64,000 nucleotides of DNA from Hemibagrus wyckioides (lineage: Eukaryota; Chordata; Actinopteri; Siluriformes; Bagridae), in contig NC_080722.1 in assembly GCF_019097595.1 (NCBI RefSeq), positions 17,526,630-17,590,629 of the forward strand, in the 5' to 3' direction. The notes beneath the pieces were generated by a model, which was not told where the DNA came from, ran no database searches, and saw nothing but the letters and a program-made list of their open reading frames with translations. This document shows positions 1-27,119 of the stretch, in pieces. Every line of letters begins with the position of its first letter. The stretch's first letter is position 1. The translations under genes and the position numbers were made by a program.

Positions 1-215
1 GATACACATATGTGTACTTGATCAGACACGGTGACTAAAAGTACATGCTTGTGGACATAGAGGCTTTTGTTTAGCAACCACTTATGGCATTTAAATAAAG
101 TTGAGTCTGATATCATCTAAAATAATATTTTAATCAGCAGGATATGACCCCATGAAAACAGCTGCTTCAAATAAACTACATAAATTATGAGTGCGTTTGG
201 GATGAGATGACTCAC

Positions 216-16468
<16,253 letters not shown>

Positions 16469-16497
16469 GGCCAGCTATCTCTCAGTCCTTCACTCAC

Positions 16498-16568
16498 TCC
16501 TCTCCTCTTCTTCCTCCTCCTCTCCTCTTCTTCCTCCTCCTCTCCTCTCTTCTCCCTCCTCGGCTCCT
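16498..16568 (-). promoter_or_regulatory. Polypurine tract in the plxdc1 5' UTR or proximal promoter
   Basis: About 70 bp of pure C/T on the + strand (purine on the plxdc1 strand) lie 30-100 nt upstream of the ATG. It contains a 21-bp unit of the form ctcctcttcttcctcctcct that occurs twice in tandem. Such tracts can take up triplex DNA and are common in TATA-less promoters. I see no TATA box at a suitable distance, and the transcription start cannot be placed. Confidence 0.5.
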
Positions 16569-16838
16569 CCCGTGTCACCTTGCTCCTCTTTCTAGTATAC
16601 GCTTTGACAAGCTCTTTTACTTACTCTACTTTATTTTCTGTCTCTTCCCTCCCTCTGCTCTCCCCTCCTCTCTCACTTTTTTCCACTTAGAAAAAAAGAA
16701 ACTGATTCTTGCCTCTCGCTTTCACTCTGTTGCTGTGCTTTCTTTTACCGAATTCTCGGATGTTGTAGTCATGGTAATGCGAGTCCAAGGCGGGACAGGC
16801 AAGCAGACCAGCTGAGAAAAAGAGTTCTCCACCTCCTC

Positions 16839-16863
16839 GCTCTCTCTCTCTCTCTCTCTCTCT
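16839..16863. repeat. (TC)n microsatellite
   Basis: A short uninterrupted TC run lies upstream of plxdc1. Confidence 0.9.
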
Positions 16864-16869
16864 GCCTGT

Positions 16870-19800
16870 TTTTGAGGGCAGGCAGAGACTACCCCACTTA
16901 CAAATATTTATATATTTCTGGTTTTCTCTTTCTTTCAAAACAAGAATCTCCAAGGGTGGAGCCACCTAGTGGAAATGACATCCTATGGGTAGATGCCTTC
17001 TACCTTCTTTTTTGTTTTCTACACTCAATTCTAAATCTAACTCTAACCTTAATCCCAGTAACCACTAAGAAATCTTTATATTATTTCAGGATTAATAAAG
17101 CATATCACTTTATGAAAAAAAAAAAAAGACAGTCAGGACTCACACACACGCATACACACACACACACAATTTATAGTGTTTAGATGTGTTACTGTTTTAG
17201 TTAAACTCATCCTCCATGCAACCCTGTGTGTGTTCCCATGAAATCAAACAAAATGTTACACTGAGGTCTTGAAAACTGAAAACATTCCATTTAGTTATTC
17301 ATCAGTTAACTAAACTGTTCCCTTGAGCCTACACGTATGACGGCACAAAAAAATATCCAATGCTAATATTTTTGCACCCTTTCTCTGACCCATAGCCTGT
17401 CACTATGGTGAGAATAGGACAACAATTCTGCAGGAACTTCTCTGAAAGAGCGAGAGGATCAAGTGGAACAACTCGAAAGGATCCCACACAGCTGCCGAGA
17501 ACCATAAAGTGCCAATACTCCCACAGAGAGATTAGCTTTCCAAAATCAAACTCATGAGGACACACACACACACACATACACACTCAGAGACACACACACA
17601 GTCAGAGACACACACACGGCGTCTTTTTCAGAAGCACAAAATCTCTCACAGTTTGTGTTCCCACAATTCTTGTTGGGGTAACTGAACACGGCTCTGTAGG
17701 GGAAAAAAGTGATTTCCTGTCAACACACTGTTAATACCTCGGCATGCACAGCAAATCCAATTTGCAGGAAATGTCAAATCATCCGTTAAAAATAATACAA
17801 CCCACTTAAACAAATCCTTAATGAATCAAAAGCTCAAACAAAACAGTTCATTCGAGATGGCCACAGGGCATTTCTCATGTCCTTGTGCAGTTCTCAGTGC
17901 AGTGTGATGAATTTGTCAGGCAGGCTGAGTATATATTGATCCGTGTTGGAAAGGAAGTCATCCTTGTTTCCCACACATCTTTTTTGTGAGGAATGTCATG
18001 ATGGCACACAGTCTCAAGCACATTCTCTGACAATCCTTAAAAGAAACGCCTTTTATGCTGATCTAGACACAGCAATTTCTGCTCAAACCTGGCATGTTCT
18101 ATCTCAAGGTTATGCAATGTTGGTGGTTTGTTCTTCCAGATATACAGCCCAGATGTAGCATGTGGAATCAGTTATAAGGGCATTTATGAGTGTAAATAAA
18201 CCGATTAAACAGTATGAACACTTCTGTTTCAAATCCACAACCTTCAACGAGAACATGTCCACACAGCAAAGATACATATCTGACCACATGTTTTAAAGTC
18301 AAGGAACCACACATTCTATTATGAAATTTCTCTTAAGACAAAACGACATGAATTTGTGCTTTTTGGAAGACTAACAGCTGAACGTATTTAAGTCTCAATC
18401 TAGAGAGTAACCACATCCTAGCACTTAAAAGGCAGTTCAGATGGATTGCCCATTAATGCAGCATATTTACATCATGTAATGTAATTCTAAGTTGTAAACT
18501 AAACACATATTAAAGGAGACACCAGTTTATTGATTTCTTGTGCATCTCAGAATGAACTGCCAAGAAATTCTTCACAGTAATCAAGTGTGGTAGTCAGGGC
18601 CAGTGGATTTTTTTTTTATAATTTTTATTTGTATGTATTTATTTTATTCTATTTTATTTTAGAAACCACCTGTTTTGGCATGAGCAAGATGAGGAATGGC
18701 TGTGGACATAATCTGTTTCTAAAATGATGACAGTTGTTATGAAAATCCTAGATAACTCTTACTCTAGGTCTTTTTCTTGGTCTGCTTCCTTGTCCTTCTC
18801 TCCACATTCTCTCCATCCATCTGGCACCAAACAGTGGCATGTTTCTGATTAAAACAGAAATCCTGCTTGCCCTGCTGTTATTAGAAACAGGTCTAAGGAA
18901 AGGAGAGGCTTGTATGAAGACAGAAAATACACAAGAAATTGAGCACTCCAATATAAAAGAAATAAACAAGTTATGTATTTGTTCTCAAGACCAGTGGAAA
19001 TCTTGAAATGGTTGACCAACATGGGGATTATTTTTGAGAAATTACCTGTAACTGTGCCTCCACATGACACAAGATTTTATTTTTGTGCTTGTTCCAGTCA
19101 GGTGTTTAATTTAATCTGTAACAAATAGTACACATATTAATGTCTCCATCTCAAGCCTGTGGAAACTCACTTTTAAACAGACCACACATAAGAACATTAT
19201 GAAACATCCATGGCAGACACAGGACCGCCTCATAAATCCAATATAGACACTCATGGATTCATAAATGTCTAAAAATGAATTATAGGCTATTAAAATGCAC
19301 CAATAAATCCTTATAAGGAGTGTAGACTACAGTGATACCACTTCCATCATTTAACATCTTTTATCCTTGAAGGCATCACCAACCCAAAACTCCTACATCA
19401 GTAGAAATCTGAAGCAGTAGATAGTAAATAAATTTACAAAGATGTATTCATCAGATTAGCAAGCCTGCTAATACCAAATGCATCGGATAAAAAGATAAAG
19501 TAAAATTCTCTTCAGAGAGCAAAGAAATGTGACTGTGATAGTGTGGAAGAATAGAACAAAATATTCAGAAATGACAAATACAACACTGGAAGCCATGTGT
19601 ACAATGATGTCATTTGACACTGAGCAAATGAAATCAACCTAATCCTATGTTTTATAGAAAGCAAAATGAGAGTGAGCAATAGAGAACCAAATTATTACAT
19701 CATTTGTTAGAAATAACATAATTGAAACAACTCAAATCAGATGTACAACAGGTCATGCAGAGCCAGATGTTTATTAATTAATGATTGTGTGTCTGCAAGT

Positions 19801-20430
19801 TTTACTGCTATTGAGGAATGTGCTTGTGATGCCAGTTGCAATTGGACCTGTAAAGATTTCAAGAAGGGTAAAGAGGTGAACTTTCAGCATTCTAAACACC
19901 AAGTTTCATTACCCAGCCATTATTGTTGGTCAGTGTAGAACAAATTCCCCACAATATGACACCACATAATGGTGTACATAGAGAACACTGAGTTCTCTGC
20001 TGAAGCATATAAAACACACTTGTGCATAAATATGTGACCAAGGAACATAAAATTACCAACAAAAAGCTGTTGAAAAACAGCTGACATTTTTTTTGTTGCT
20101 TTAGGGTATGCTTTATTTTTCAGCACTATATAGCCTTGATTCTCTTTGTTTTTTAGACCAGCATTTGTCTGCCCTGATTATTGTTAAAACAAAAAATGTG
20201 GCCATCATATCAGACTATTAATAGAATAGATTGGTATGAGGTGATTTTGCCCATTTGTCACAGAAAAGGAGATAGCAATAACATTAGTGGAAATGTTTAT
20301 AATGATGTTTTGTCTCTGTGATTGTGTGTTAGTGTCACGATGAGATCAACTCCACCAACCTGCCAGTAGTAATCTTGGATAAAAGTTTGTGGATACTCAA
20401 ACTTGTATTAGATATAGTTGTTGTAGGATT
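16870..20430. other. Intergenic, no gene recognised
   Basis: AT-rich sequence upstream of plxdc1 with small CA-rich runs near 17145-17170 and 17565-17620. A T-rich patch of tttatttt type lies near 18610-18660. I found no exon with plausible splice sites and no recognisable transposon. Confidence 0.6.
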
Positions 20431-20439
20431 AGAATTTCC

Positions 20440-20845
20440 CTTTAGTGGATCTAAACCTGTTTCAGTATGACAATACCCCTGTACATTATGCAAGATCCAT
20501 GAAAGCATGCTTTGTCAAAGTTGGTGTGGAAGGATATGAGTGTCCTGAGAATGAGAACATAAGATCCCTGACCACGCCCCATTTGAACACTTTTGGAATA
20601 AACTGGAATGGTTTGGAATGGCTTTTGGAATAAACTGGAATGAAATGCCAGACCTCTTCACCCTTTATTTGTGGAAGAATGGACGCAAATCCTCACAGCC
20701 ACACTCCAACATCTGGTGGAAAGCCTTCCCAGAAAAGTGGAAGTTATTATAATAACAAAGGAGGACTAAGTCTGGAAAAAGGGATATTCAAAAAGGACAC
20801 ACTGGGTGTGATGGTCAGGTGTCCATAACTTTTGGCCATAATGCA
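20440..20845 (+). mobile_element. Decayed Tc1-like transposon, 3' half
   Basis: The translated start at 20445 onward resembles the second catalytic region of a Tc1 transposase (FQYDNTPVHYARSMK; the expected motif is QxDNAPVHxARS). A block near 20720-20760 resembles the transposase C-terminus (gtggaaagccttcccagaa). The end at about 20800-20845 is the terminal repeat ggtgtgatggtcaggtgtcc followed by cttttggcc. Stops and a local duplication (tttggaataaactggaatg occurs twice at 20590-20640) show it is dead. Confidence 0.75.
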
Positions 20846-20949
20846 TAGAAATTGATAAAAAAAAAAAAAAAAAGATTAGCTAACACTTTAAAAAAAATAC
20901 CTAAAAAAACTGTAAAAATGATAAATGTTTTTGGAATAAACTCCATGTC

Positions 20950-21190
20950 CAGGTGCCAGTGACAACAAAGATAATGTGTCAGGCTTTATCCATTAAATGA
21001 ATCCACATTTATCACACACAAAAAGTAAACATTACAATACACACTACCTACCCATCAACATAATGGATCCCACCTGTTTTACAATGGCTAAATCTACGAG
21101 TTATTTGTAAATCGCTAATGTAAAAGCAGCGGCATGATTACCCGAGTGATTCATCCCCTGCAGTGATGATCAACAACTAATTAAATGCTA
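20950..21190 (+). repeat. Duplicated non-coding module, block B copy 1
   Basis: This 240-bp block aligns along its length with 22955-23195, about 2.0 kb further right in the same orientation. Shared stretches are gtgccagtgacaacaaa, acctacgagttatttg (with one change), atcgctaatgtaa and ccctgcagtgatgatcaaca. No transposon motif, inverted terminal repeat or reading frame is visible. It lies 4.4-4.6 kb upstream of the Dickkopf-like gene. Confidence 0.8.
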
Positions 21191-22054
21191 TGCGTATGTG
21201 AGAGTGTAAGTGTACTCTAGAGAAGCAAAAAAGAGAAATTGGCTAAAGGTAGACCTACATGTCACACAAGTTTGTTAGTGTACAACATCTGTATTGGTCT
21301 TTTCCAAGTAAAGAATCTGTGTTGGATTATGCTGTTGAGTAAAGAATGTGGCCTGTTGTTCGCACTGGTATGTTCAAGGACTTTACCACTAATCTTTGTT
21401 TTGTTCAAGGACCTGTTTCCTTCTCCAATATGTTATAATGTATGCTGAATGAAAGGAATAAAACATACCTAGCTGTGCTGTGACCACCCTGATAACAGCA
21501 CATCTAAAAGTGTTTTATTCTTCTTACACCACAGTGATTTGCCAACGATTTGACATTTGATCCTCCTTTCCTTAAATGAAAAATAAACGTCTCCTTATAG
21601 AAAGTTTTTTTTAAATTAAATAACCACACATATTCTAAATCCATTTATGATTAGCCTTGATTATGTAGATCATGCCAGTCAAGTCCCTATGAATTAGTTG
21701 TTACTATGGAAACTATAACATATTATAATAACGGGTTCATTAATATAGTCACAATGGCGTCAAAGGTGCTGTTATAGAAAGAGCACTATCAGAATCAAGA
21801 ATTTAACAATGTAGATCATTGAGTAATGCCTTCAAATACACAAAAAAATCTTCAAAAACTTTCTATATCCGAAGGCACTGCTGATCTATTCAGTATGGTC
21901 TGGGTAAAAAATGCCTACTTATTGATATTACTGACAGATTAACACAACCATTAGGAAAGTACACGTAACGTGTCAGAGCAGATATGTACAATAAAGTAGG
22001 CACACACATTCAGCACCACATTAACTTGATATCAATATAATGTCCCGTACTGGA
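21191..22054. other. Intergenic, between module blocks
   Basis: AT-rich sequence with no gene or recognised transposon. It probably belongs to the same diverged duplication unit as the flanking blocks, but the match to the second copy is too weak here to draw. Confidence 0.5.
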
Positions 22055-22175
22055 ACAACAGTATTGGTGAATCCAAATAAACAGTTTGAACTGGATTACT
22101 TTTGCACTGCTTGCTGTAGCTCACATCCTCCTCACACATCTGCACATTCAGGAAATGCATGTCCCCTCTGAAATT
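22055..22175 (+). repeat. Duplicated non-coding module, block C copy 1
   Basis: This block aligns with 23705-23842. Shared stretches are gaacaacagt.ttggt, atccaaataaacagt, acacatctg and gaaattt/caagctcag. It has the same orientation and order relative to block B as in the second copy, so it is part of one tandemly duplicated segment. Confidence 0.7.
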
Positions 22176-22705
22176 TGTGCTCAGTCCACCTCCCACGTGC
22201 CTGCTCAATCAGGACCGTGCCTGCCTCGTGTCCATGTACAGTATGCGTATAAACCCTGATCTGATTCTTTTTCCTTGTCAAGACTTTGTCTCTTTGTCTC
22301 AGCATAACAAACCTACCTCTGTTTTAATGCATATATTATTACCGCCTTCTTATATGTATATATATATGTATGGTTGTGTATTTTGGATATATATCACAGT
22401 CTCCTCTTGATCTGTGTGCTGTTGAGTATGAATAAGTTTTTTTGAAATATTTCCAGTAATATTAATAAGCTGAAACACGTTACTCTTATAGATGTCTGGT
22501 TTAGGTGCTGTATATGTTATGGCATTTACAGATTGTAAACATTTGAGACGTATGGGACATTTTTTTTATCTATATTATTGATCAGCTATGAATAATTGAA
22601 GGCAGACATGCAGACTGACACAAACACTCCACACCACTCTGACCATCCCGACCACCCCCACACTCTCACACACACAGTTCTCTAGCCTGATTACAATATC
22701 TCACT

Positions 22706-22830
22706 CTCATTATCAGTTCAGTCATCATTTACTGATAAGGTCTTTTATTTGGCTCCTAATGGCACTCAGACAATCAGAGCAGACTAGTGCTGTGCATACA
22801 TGAAGGGCTGAGACAATGCCTCTCAGTAAT
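22706..22830 (+). repeat. Duplicated non-coding module, block A copy 2
   Basis: This block aligns with 24195-24310. Shared stretches are cattatcagtt, catcatt followed by tgataa, and attggctcctaatg (one change), then agacaatcagag/cagcagac. It precedes block B' in both places. Confidence 0.75.
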
Positions 22831-22954
22831 GAGAGGTAATTACACAAAAGACAACAATCAAAACACCATTCTGTCAGCTGGGCATTTTAATGATTTTTAT
22901 ACCAGATGTCTTTCAAAATGTCTATTCAAAATTGAATTGGAATAAAATGATGTT

Positions 22955-23195
22955 TCAGTGCCAGTGACAACAAAAATAACATTAAAACCCATTAAATGAA
23001 ATCATATTCGTCCATGAACCCATGATGGAACAAACATACAATACACACAGCCTGCCCATCATTAGAATGGATTCAATTGTTTTACAAAGGCTAAACCTAC
23101 GAGTTATTTGGAGATCGCTAATGTAACACTAATTACAATGTTATCTGAGTGATCCACCCCCTGCAGTGATGATCAACACATAATTAAACAGCTGT
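22955..23195 (+). repeat. Duplicated non-coding module, block B copy 2
   Basis: This is the second copy of 20950-21190, roughly three quarters identical by eye. It keeps cctacgagttatttgg, agatcgctaatgtaac and ccctgcagtgatgatcaaca. Short ATTA and TAATTA-type elements occur in both copies. Confidence 0.8.
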
Positions 23196-23704
23196 AGTAT
23201 GTGTGCTTGAAAAAACACGTCTAAGATAAGAGGTCTAATGGTATACACTACAGCTGCATTTATAACTGTTATAACTACAGAACATGTGTGCTAAGATATC
23301 TAGCTAATTTAGCTAATGTTAGTGATCTTGAATGTAGTGCTATCTATTTGATTACAAGGGTATGCCAACACCCAGATATTTAAAAAATCTATTTGGGTCT
23401 GCTTGTGACAAATGTTAATTTGCCAGTTATCTTTGTGCTAAAGCTATAGCTGTAATGTCAGTAAATACAAGTCTTTTTTTTTTTTTTATAGTTTTCATAA
23501 TCACGCAAAAAAAACCATTCAGACATGTCATTAAATTCTTATTGTTTCCTCTTCAGATTCTGAGTCAGTATGCGATTCTGTGTAAGATTGATTTTGGCAT
23601 AAATAACATTAAACGCTTATGGAGACCTGGTATAGAAAATACATTGGCTAGTGCAGTCACAACCTCAGTTTCAGTCCAACAAGCATTTAAGACCAGAATA
23701 TTGT

Positions 23705-23842
23705 CCTGTAGTTGAACAACAGTGTTGGTACATCCAAATAAACAGTCTGTGTTGGATTAGATACAAACTACTCCCTGCAGCCCTTTACACATCTGTTCAG
23801 AAAGTGTATGTCTCCACTGAAATTCAAGCTCAGCTCAAAGAT
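23705..23842 (+). repeat. Duplicated non-coding module, block C copy 2
   Basis: This is the second copy of 22055-22175. Conserved stretches include gaacaacagtgttggtacat and ccaaataaacagtctg. Confidence 0.7.
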
Positions 23843-24194
23843 ACACAGCAGGATATCGTGTTATAATGAACTATTCAGACACTTGGATACATATGTTTTG
23901 AAATTTTATATACAAAATATTGATGATAAAAAATAAATAACAGATGTTGTTTCACAAGACATATTTTACAGTAACATTAAAGCACTGAAGAGATGGTTTT
24001 CAGCACCTCCATTCCTGCTGATCTCAGATGATTATGATAGAGTAGACATTTTGCAAGAAAAATATATATATTTAAATAATAATAAATAAATAGATAGCAC
24101 TACATTAAGAAATAAAATGTGATGATGAAAAAATGAAATAAAACTGCTATGCCTGTTACGGTACTCAGTTCCTCCATTTACCCTTTCCGTTATC

Positions 24195-24310
24195 TTTCAT
24201 TATCAGTTTAGCCATCATTAATTGATAATGGCATTTAATTGGCTCCTAATGAGACGACAGAGTGGCAGACAATCAGACAGCAGACAAGACCTGCGTACAT
24301 GGGAAACAAT
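24195..24310 (+). repeat. Duplicated non-coding module, block A copy 3
   Basis: This copy matches 22706-22830 (cattatcagtttagccatca, taattggctcctaatgag). It is followed at 24635-24665 by a third, shorter match to the start of block B (gccaagaacagcaaagataa), suggesting a third, truncated copy of the unit. Confidence 0.65.
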
Positions 24311-24769
24311 GCGTCTGTTTTCCACCACAATGTTCCAGCCACACTGGGGAATTAGATCTTATCCACTCATTGAGTCTTAACAGTATCTTCAAGGCCTGTC
24401 ACCGCTGGAGCAAAGACATGTCCACTGATTTTCAGCTTAATGTTTCTTGTAATTGGGACTGCTTTATATAGCTTTTTAAATGGCAGACATTTTGTTTTAG
24501 GTTTGTTTGGCGCAAGGCTATGCAAAAGAAAGACAAGTCAGTAATTTAAACCTGAAAAAGGGAATATTTTTGGCTCTTACCAGCATGTTTTCATAACATT
24601 TACAAGATTTATTTTAACTGGACTAAAATATAGTTTCGAATGCCAAGAACAGCAAAGATAATGTGCAAGGCCTTACATAGTAATTTAGGAGATATAAAGT
24701 GGGAAGTCAATAAGGTGTTTTGCATTTGTCACAGTATCGGAATTTAGCATTTTTTACAGAAATGCAGAG

Positions 24770-24777
24770 AGAGAGAG

Positions 24778-24811
<34 letters not shown>
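24770..24811. repeat. (GA)n microsatellite
   Basis: This GA run sits where block B of the third duplicated module would be expected to continue. Confidence 0.93.
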
Positions 24812-24816
<5 letters not shown>

Positions 24817-25429
24817 GAACATATACTACAGCTGATTTATTTAATATGACTATGTTCATTAAAATGGCACTCAATCTATATTGTGTTTAACACTTAACAT
24901 GATATGACATCTTAATCTGATTTGATTTGCATTGCTGATATAGGAGTGTCTTATATCTGTATGGATATAATATAATAATTCAGATATTCTAAATACTAAA
25001 CTAAAATGGGTGAGTAAAAAACGCAACAGAAGCCTGCTGTCAATTTCCATTGCCAGTCAATGCTCCTGCTGCAGACTGCTGATCGCTGATGATAATTATG
25101 TTTACTGAGATCGCCAGGGTCGTCTGTGGAAAGCGCTTCCGCAAATTACTCCCAGCATGGGGTTGAAGGGGTCTGTAGGGGGTCTGTATAAGGGTTGAGG
25201 GGGACTGTTTGTCCAGAGGCAGGGGCTGAGGTCAACAACAAGCAACCCTCTGCATACCTCTCCACGCTCCAGGTCTCTATGAGCTGTTTGTCTGCCATTC
25301 AGAGCCTCACCCTGCGCATGCCTGTGAATGAAGGTGAGCTGCTTGCTTTACTCCATTGTCAGAGCCTGTTATCAGTCCATTAGCCCAGACGACCTCATCC
25401 CTGCCCCCTCCTTTCACCTCTGCAGCTGA

Positions 25430-25578
25430 TAAATTCACTACGGTCACCTAAGCACGGGGTGTCGAGGGGCGGTGCAAGCAATTTTGCTAATCCTGTAACT
25501 ACTAATTGTCTCCTCCTATCCTATGGCTTTAACAAACACAAGCACAGGAGAAAGAGGTGCTACATCTGGGTATATAAG
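25430..25578 (+). promoter_or_regulatory. Proximal promoter of the Dickkopf-like gene with TATA box
   Basis: A TATA box (tatataag, 25571-25578) lies about 157 nt upstream of the ATG, so transcription should start near 25600 and leave a 5' UTR of about 135 nt. Just upstream are gcagctgataaa (25421-25432), a TAATCC element (OTX/CRX-type, about 25486) and ctaattg (about 25502). The TATA box is seen directly; assigning factors to the other sites is inference from short motifs. Confidence 0.65.
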
Positions 25579-25734
25579 GTGCAGGACATGTGCTGGAATA
25601 CCACTGATGCCATGCAGAGAGAGCTTCACGTATAGGACTGACTGCCATCTGGTGACAATAACAACCAGGCATTTCTAGCTACTTCAGGGGTCACGCTTTA
25701 TTCCGACTGTTTTGGACTTGTGTGAGCATTGAAC

Positions 25735-27038
25735 ATGAACACTACAGCGAGGTTCCTGCACATCCTGTTTGTGTGTATGTGTGTGTCAGCTGTTCAAGCA
25801 CGGATCTGGGCCTGGATGCTATCGATGCCATACAGCCCACCAGAAGAAGGACCTATGGGGCTGAGAGAAAGAGAGACAGAGTCATCTCCCAACAGCCAAA
25901 AGGGCGATATGGTGAGTTCTGTTTTCTATGTGTTTTAAAAATTTTGACCCATCTGTGTAACCATTACCTATTCAAAGTTAACATGAATTTAAGCTGCCTT
26001 CAGTAACAAAACCTAGCCCATAAATATACTACAGTAACAAACCTAAGAACAAATTCAGATGAAAAATTTAACTTACTCAATATTAGTCAATCTGAATATT
26101 CTAATGTTCGAAAAGCAAATAAATGAGACTGCAAATAGACATTTGTTATTCATTAATTCTTAAATAGAACTTAAATGCACATAATTATCATTGTAATTTT
26201 GTACTGCACAGCAAATAAGGTACATGTAGAGAAAAAAACACACTCAGCAACAAAACTGGAACTTTGCATTAACTACTCAACCGTAGTGAAAAAAAAGCTG
26301 CTGAATTTGCATGCGGTTGCCTGAATTTGCTTCTAAATGCATGCATCTGTTTTTAGGTGGCCTGTGATCATGATCGTGCCTGTGGAAAGGGTTTCTCCTG
26401 CGACCGCCACTTTGGCCTGTGTGTTCCCCTAAGACAAGAAGGGAAATATTGCCGGCGAGATGCCCAGTGTGTACGAGGACTAAGCTGCATGTATGGGAGA
26501 TGCATCCGGAGCATTCCAGAGGGACAGGAAGGTAAGGGCAATAATGTTCTATATGAAGTCAGTTTAAAAGCACAGCAGTGCCAGTGCATGATGAAAATAA
26601 ATTCAGCCTGTGTATCATTACTTAAATGTGAGCTGTCTATTGATCTCATCATCATCTCAGGTGCCCGGTGTAAAGTAGATAAAGACTGTGGGGCTTCGAT
26701 GTGCTGCGCACGGCATCATGGTGAGAGGGTGTGTAAGCGTCGACTGGTATTGGGCGAGAGCTGCTTCGTGCCAGATGGAGGACTGGCATTTAGCATCAAC
26801 CAGATCTGTCCATGTGATGAGGGACTGCTGTGTCGTGGAAATGGTCAGCCACAAAAAAGAGAGTACGTTTTTTCCCCCTGTATAAATAAAAAAGTTCCTG
26901 TAGATTTCCTACTTCCATTATAATGAGGATAGAGATGGTAATGTCAGAACTAACACTGTATTTTTTTTGTTCTACAGGACAGAGTTTGTGTACAGTCCTG
27001 ATTCAACCAGCTGGACCTGCCAGGTTCCAAAACACTAA
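25735..27038 (+). CDS. Dickkopf-family secreted protein, dkk3-like
   Basis: Secreted cysteine-rich protein of the Dickkopf family, whose members modulate Wnt signalling. Four exons: 25735-25911, 26357-26531, 26661-26862, 26978-27038, all GT/AG with matching phases, giving 204 residues. Residues 1-22 form a signal peptide (MNTTARFLHILFVCMCVSAV). The first cysteine-rich domain spans residues 62-108 and the second residues 121-199, with ten cysteines including CCARH at 132-136 and CPCDEGLLC at 167-175. The linker is only about a dozen residues, as in Dkk3, whereas Dkk1/2/4 have long linkers. Family membership is clear; the exact orthologue (dkk3a, dkk3b or another lineage) is not. The first domain has eight cysteines, not the usual ten. 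At 204 residues it is much shorter than human DKK3 (350), mainly through a short N-terminus and no acidic C-terminal tail. Confidence 0.88.
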
Positions 27039-27104
27039 GACCCCCTCTACTGTAAACCTAATTTATTAAACTGTTGTATATACTGTTTTTAAATTGTACA
27101 TATA

Positions 27105-27110
27105 AATAAA
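27105..27110 (+). terminator. Polyadenylation signal of the Dickkopf-like gene
   Basis: Canonical AATAAA lies 67 nt after the stop codon and is followed by a T-rich stretch. A second AATAAA follows near 27167. Confidence 0.8.
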
Positions 27111-27119
27111 GGTTTTATT

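Noticed and set aside
19741..19938. A 65-codon cysteine-rich frame that might be a small secreted or disulfide-rich peptide.
   Set aside because: It has no signal peptide, no recognised cysteine spacing, no promoter or poly(A) signal, and lies in AT-rich intergenic DNA.
26357..26923. A single 188-codon open frame could be read as one uninterrupted Dickkopf exon.
   Set aside because: It runs through a 129-nt segment with good GT and AG ends whose removal joins the two Dickkopf domains with the normal short linker, and it misses the true last exon at 26978-27038.
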